Assembly: GCA_008508345.1 (NCBI GenBank)
Contig: QNGE01003585.1
Span: 16,597 to 80,596 of the forward strand
DNA length: 64,000 nt
Direction of reading: 5' to 3'
Source: Paragonimus westermani
Taxonomy: Eukaryota; Platyhelminthes; Trematoda; Plagiorchiida; Troglotrematidae
Shown here: positions 60,242 to 64,000 of the stretch, one piece after another
How positions within the stretch are numbered: the first letter of the stretch is position 1
Layout of the letters: the number at the start of each line of letters is the position of its first letter
Translations under genes and position numbers: made by a program
The notes under the pieces: generated by a model
Told to the model about the DNA's origin: nothing
The model's input: only the letters and a program-made list of their open reading frames with translations
Databases searched by the model: none

Positions 60242-62092
60242 ATTACGAGTTCACTGAGCAAATAATCTTGCTCAATTCGTGGTATTTACCATGAACTCTG
60301 AGAACGGTGCCACAATCTGTTTTCAACGGTTGCTTTCCAGGTCAATGAACGCCCACTTGACACTGAGTATGAAGATTGTCCTATCTGTTGAGGACGAAAT
60401 TTCAGTGAAAGCGGCGTATACATTGATGTGAGACTATCAAACATAATATTTCGAACTCGCTTGAAGCGATTCCCACAGGCTGCTATGTTTTCTATTTCCA
60501 CGAATGAAGACGTTTGTGAGCGGTCGTTCGGTAGAACGTGATATGGTAACACAGAAGACGTTTCATAAGTGACTCCTTCGCCTCCAACACTTGTGCACGG
60601 GTTTGGAGGCTGGGTGACTTAACTGTCATCGATAGATATGGCGTCATTCTGTTACAGGGTAGGCACTGTGGGAGTGGAAATTACAACGGCAATCCCTAGC
60701 CGTGTGTCACGGGTTGAAGTTACCCGCGTATTGGTTGCCGCCAACTGATTGTGTCTCTCCCTCTCCTGCGAGAAATGTCTTTTCAGACAGTATTGGCTTC
60801 TTTGTCGACACGTAAAGAGATAAAAAACAGAGCACGGAAAAATGTAGGCAATATACGTCTCAACTCACACAACATCTGTAAGAACATTCCCTGGAATCTC
60901 ATCTCGATGACCTCAAAAATGACGTTATACTTCTAGTGTGTAAAACGAAATAACAGGTAACTGAGTGTGTGATGGCATCAGAAGGTTATGAAGCTACGCA
61001 TCGGATCAAAAGTTGCAAAAGCAATGCTTCGAAATCACCTACGATGACTAGCAGTGCTTATTCGTAACAGATCTCACTGCAATTATTCTGGTGTACGCTA
61101 TGAAAAGTCTATTCCCGAAGTGCATAGAAATCCCAGCTACACATATATCTCTAGAGTGCTGAAACGGACGTTGCCACAACTACAGTACGCCAACTACAAG
61201 GTGCATGAGGACGAAGTGTTGTGCTGATTGGAACAATCAATAGGTAGTCTGCAGCAGCCCAGCATACCAAGTTGCAAGCAATCAATGGTAAATCAGCATC
61301 GTAAACACCAGAAACCGTGACAAATAGATGCAAGAGCGTGTGTACAGATGAAAATGAATAGTGCATTGATGAGGTTGAACGACCCACTAACGACCTGAAT
61401 TCCGTTGGGTTAATAAGGTGATCACATGCCTAGGAAGAGTACCGCCAAAGTGTATGATTGGACGCCGTCAGCTAAATGCTTCCACATACTGCCTGAAAAA
61501 TGCGATGTTGAGTGTTAGAGGGTTGGTAAGTGCGGAGAGCTAAAACATTACACTGTGCAACTAGCTTGTAAGTCAACCATATAACGAGAAGTCGGAAGAG
61601 TGAAGGCACACGGAGGGTCGTGTATCATGTTCTTGTAACTAGTGAAGTTCGAAGGTTGATATTTATTCCGTATCTCCCTCACAGTACTGAAGCATTGCAA
61701 GTGACACAGCAATACAAACAACCTCCGCAGCAAGTCAAGACAACTACGTCGTCGGGCATCACAGAATGCTCAGATTCCCGAATATGCTTTAACAACCAGC
61801 ATAAGGGCGATTTTTATCATGGAGCAGAGGTGAAAAGCACCTCAGTATCGCGACTATTCATTATCTGGTATCCATCTACAACCGGCCAGAGGTTATGGAA
61901 CGTACCATGTACTTCAGGAAGACGGTTTGAATGGAAAGTGCCACCCTGTTTAAGCTAAATCACACATGCCAGAACTTGGAACTCCTCACCCCGAAGGAGG
62001 CTCGAGACATGGCTCTTAACCTAATAACCAAAGAATAATGCGTTCAGACGAACACTTAAGAATGTCCATATTGCGCATCATGAGTGGCTCAC
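60242..62092. other. stretch without recognised gene, downstream of CAND1 exon C
   Basis: The next CAND1 exon (homologous to the LKTVIGELPP region) should lie here or below. No frame compatible with the phase-1 end of exon C could be recognised. Frames at 61151-61387 and 61548-61958 are unassigned. Confidence 0.45.
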
Positions 62093-62208
62093 CTATACTA
62101 CATACACCACGCAGTTGCTCATCACCACTTTTCTCCATGGATGTCACGAGCTCTTTAACAATTGTGATAACCTGCTGGTCCTTCACTTCGGTTGTCAACG
62201 GCCCCAAG
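62093..62208 (-). CDS. CAND1: CAND1 exon C (116 bp)
   Basis: After acceptor CTGTTCCAG it encodes LGPLTTEVKDQQVITIVKEL and VTSMEKSGDEQLRGVCSIG, ending in phase 1 before donor GTGAGC. It corresponds to the second HEAT repeat of CAND1. Confidence 0.88.
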
Positions 62209-62450
62209 CTGGAACAGAAGGTTACTTACGAATTCAGAAATCCCATACGATTTCACCGCAAGGCTTTGAACTTCCCCACTTGGATCACGCAGAAGTCGTA
62301 AGACCAAGGTGACAACCTGGAAGAATTGAATCTATGGAGATTAATTACCTTCTTTTCGCTCTGAGAGTCAAGTCTCACAGCATCCGCTTGCAGCTCGTTG
62401 ACCAAATCGTTCATCGCCACGAATCGGTAATGAGTATCACTCGACACCAT
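62093..62450 (-). CDS. CAND1: CAND1, cullin-associated NEDD8-dissociated protein 1 (N-terminal exons only)
   Basis: CAND1 is a HEAT-repeat protein that binds unneddylated cullin-RING cores and exchanges F-box and other substrate receptors. Three exons, 62450-62349, 62316-62249 and 62208-62093, join in phase to about 95 residues: SSDTHYRFVAMNDLVNELQ, LRLLRDPSGEVQSLAVK, LGPLTTEVKDQQVITIVKEL, SGDEQLRGVCSIG. They align in order with the first two HEAT repeats of human CAND1 (SSDKDFRFMATNDLMTELQ ... GEVQNLAVKCLGPL ... LRDISSIG). Introns are 32 and 40 bp. The exon encoding the very N-terminus upstream and all later exons of this roughly 1,200-residue protein were not found, so the gene is either spread by large introns or truncated. 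Confidence 0.85.
62249..62316 (-). CDS. CAND1: CAND1 exon B (68 bp)
   Basis: After acceptor TCTTCCAG it encodes VVTLVLRLLRDPSGEVQSLA and VK. The phase-consistent donor is GTATGG at 62248. A stronger-looking GTAAGT lies 22 bases further on but would put exon C out of frame. Confidence 0.85.
62349..62450 (-). CDS. CAND1: CAND1 exon A
   Basis: Encodes MVSSDTHYRFVAMNDLVNEL and QADAVRLDSQSEKK; donor GTAATT. The 5' boundary is uncertain: an in-frame stop lies just upstream, so either translation starts at the ATG at 62450 or an acceptor AG at 62441-62440 starts the exon at 62439. Human CAND1 has about 15 residues before this point, favouring an upstream exon. Confidence 0.75.
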
Positions 62451-62699
62451 TTGCAAGCAGTCAATTTAAAATATGATCACAACCCATTTTCAGAAGAGCA
62501 CCGATGGCCTTCCCACTGGAAACGAAAAAAGTCAAGCCGAGTGCCACAATTCACGAGGTAAACATGCAGCCAGTTTGCCAATGCCTCTAGATGTTTCCAA
62601 CTTATAGTTCTACTGCCTGCATCAGTAACACCATTCGAACGTTATTCAGTGGCTCTCTTTGTGGTCTCCTTAGCCAAGGTCATTTCAGTGATTCATTGC
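62451..62699. other. upstream of CAND1 exon A
   Basis: Nothing recognised; the first CAND1 exon and promoter are expected upstream on the minus strand but no coding match was found. Confidence 0.4.
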
Positions 62700-62880
62700 G
62701 TAACTCAGCATGCTCCCGTGTCGTTGACGCCACTTCGATTCTTAATTGTGTAGGTCGTGTGCATGGCTTCAGCGATTCAGCGGTTGATACACGGATTCGA
62801 GGCAGAGGTCCAAGGTTCCCGGATTCAGTTGGTTTTTCTTGCTCAGTGTCAGCCAGTCTCTGATGATGTGAAAAGGGATC
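62700..62880 (+). repeat. tRNA-derived SINE-like repeat, copy 2
   Basis: Shares the exact 24-mer at 62746-62769 with copy 1. It continues with agcggttgatacacgg (A-box-like, about 62779-62794), ggcagaggtccaaggttccc and ggattc, which is the layout of a tRNA head with a mutated B box. The layout strongly suggests a pol III SINE head. It lies just upstream of the CAND1 exons. Confidence 0.6.
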
Positions 62881-64000
62881 ATTGAAAACTGGGTGTGGCA
62901 CCGCTCTTGGGGATCACAGCGAGTACAAAGTTCAGATTGGAGTTACTCGCGTGGTGAAATTCTAGACAAATGAGAATCGAGAGAAACATTAGAACAATCC
63001 CTGGAGGCGCTGCTGTCAACCCAAGAAGAAAGGCTGTCCCAGAAATTAGTAACCCTGCATGGTTGGAAATTATCCTTAAGAATAGAAATATGTTTTCAAG
63101 CGCAAGACATCCATTGATATCGAGCAAAATTTCAATGATATCACGCGAGGGTTTGTGACAGAAATGACCACCAGCCTTAAAATTCTCTTTTAAAACGTCC
63201 ATTCACTCATTTGTCCCTAATTTGGCGCCGAAATCAAATATATCAATGGTTGATTTGTGAGGATGTATATGTGTTTTCCTTTGAAGTAGCCTCCCGTGCT
63301 TGATCAGTAGCCAACCGTTAGATGTTGGTCAACGTTGTAATACATATGTAGTGGTCTAATCAATCAAGTGATCAGAAATAACAAAAATATGGCCAACCTA
63401 ACAGAAGCCGTAACAGTAACGGACGGGTACAAACTGCATACGTATGGGTAAGTATAAATAATTTGAACACGTTTCCAAAGAATTGTAGAAAACACCGCCC
63501 GATAGAAAGAGCGCCAAGAGGTAGGTCTGGACTAAGACTGATAGATAATTTCACACGACGAACATTTGGTGTCCATAGGGCAACACGCACGCGGAGCTAG
63601 AACAAGTTTTGCCATGCGATTAGTGAATCCGCCCAAATATCTACGCAAACGAAGAGGACAGATTGCGTGCGGTAACTCTCGTTTTATTGATCACGACAAC
63701 CAAATTCAAAAATAACGACGATGCTTTCAAACAAGTGTATGGGTAAAGTTAACGAAACGGTACGTAGAAAAGTGTACGAAAGATTTGCAAAATACAATTG
63801 TGAACTGTAGACACTGCATGTGCGATCACAACAAATAATTACGAACGATGCAAAACGAATGAATGAACGGTGGCACAACTGTGAAACGTGATACCAAAAA
63901 GGACGAGGTCAAAAAGAAAACGATTATAGTTCATGAAATTATAACGCACGCGATAGAAAAATACATAGTTTGCCCACTTCACAGATTCAGTGTAGAAATC
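62881..64000. other. stretch without recognised gene
   Basis: A 107-codon minus frame (63202-62879) is strongly hydrophobic in its middle (LLISGTAFLLGLTAAPPGIV) and could encode one or two membrane segments, but it shows no known family and no clear splice sites. The rest to the window end is AT-rich with short frames. Confidence 0.35.

Noticed and set aside
61960..62040. Candidate next CAND1 exon just below exon C
   Set aside because: Acceptors exist, but the phase-1 continuation either hits a stop at once or gives a short unrelated peptide.
62879..63202. Hydrophobic minus frame as a membrane-protein gene
   Set aside because: No family, no splice signals and AT-rich background; kept only as a note in the stretch description.

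Overview
The window looks like animal nuclear DNA from a flatworm, most probably a digenean fluke. Open frames are short and interrupted. The two recognisable genes are split into many exons with GT-AG introns. The 5' introns are only 32-59 bp, while later introns run to kilobases and hold decayed retrotransposons (RTE, CR1/Jockey-like, Penelope-like, Gypsy-like, tRNA-type SINE). Tiny 5' introns followed by large repeat-filled introns are a known feature of schistosome and fluke genes. No CRISPR array, operon, rRNA or intact tRNA gene was seen.

The main gene is a katanin p60 A-like 2 AAA ATPase (KATNAL2) on the minus strand. I rebuilt 12 coding exons from the ATG at 40311 down to 16075. All splice phases agree and give about 488 residues: LisH N-terminus, low-complexity linker, full AAA core. 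The last exon or exons (roughly 50-60 residues in homologues) were not found. A second minus-strand gene starts near 62450. Its first recognisable exons (62450-62093) match the N-terminal HEAT repeats of CAND1, the cullin-associated NEDD8-dissociated protein, with introns of 32 and 40 bp. The rest of CAND1 was not found. A single exon-like frame at 9806-9591 (minus) resembles the middle of a RhoGAP domain.

Layout by region. 1-9590: no supported gene, one SINE-like copy near 6.0 kb. 9591-9806: RhoGAP-like exon. 9807-16074: no firm gene, one hairpin, one unassigned frame at 12.2-12.4 kb. 16075-40311: KATNAL2, with a Gypsy-like integrase remnant in intron 11 and a Penelope-like GIY-YIG remnant in intron 4. 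42.4-43.7 kb: two RTE reverse-transcriptase fragments in opposite orientation. 47.9-49.2 kb: CR1-like LINE on minus. 52.05-52.38 kb: possible gag remnant on plus. 54.6-55.4 kb: an unrecognised degenerate frame on minus. 56.4-58.2 kb: tandem duplication of an ~0.88 kb unit with perfect palindromes and one ambiguous base. 58.9-60.2 kb: CR1/Jockey-like LINE on plus. 62.1-62.45 kb: CAND1. 62.7-62.9 kb: second SINE-like copy.

KATNAL2 proteins act in microtubule severing or remodelling, often in ciliated and germ-line cells. CAND1 exchanges substrate receptors on cullin-RING ligases. Nothing suggests the two genes act together. Family calls come from reading the translated sequence and remembered homologues, not from a database search.
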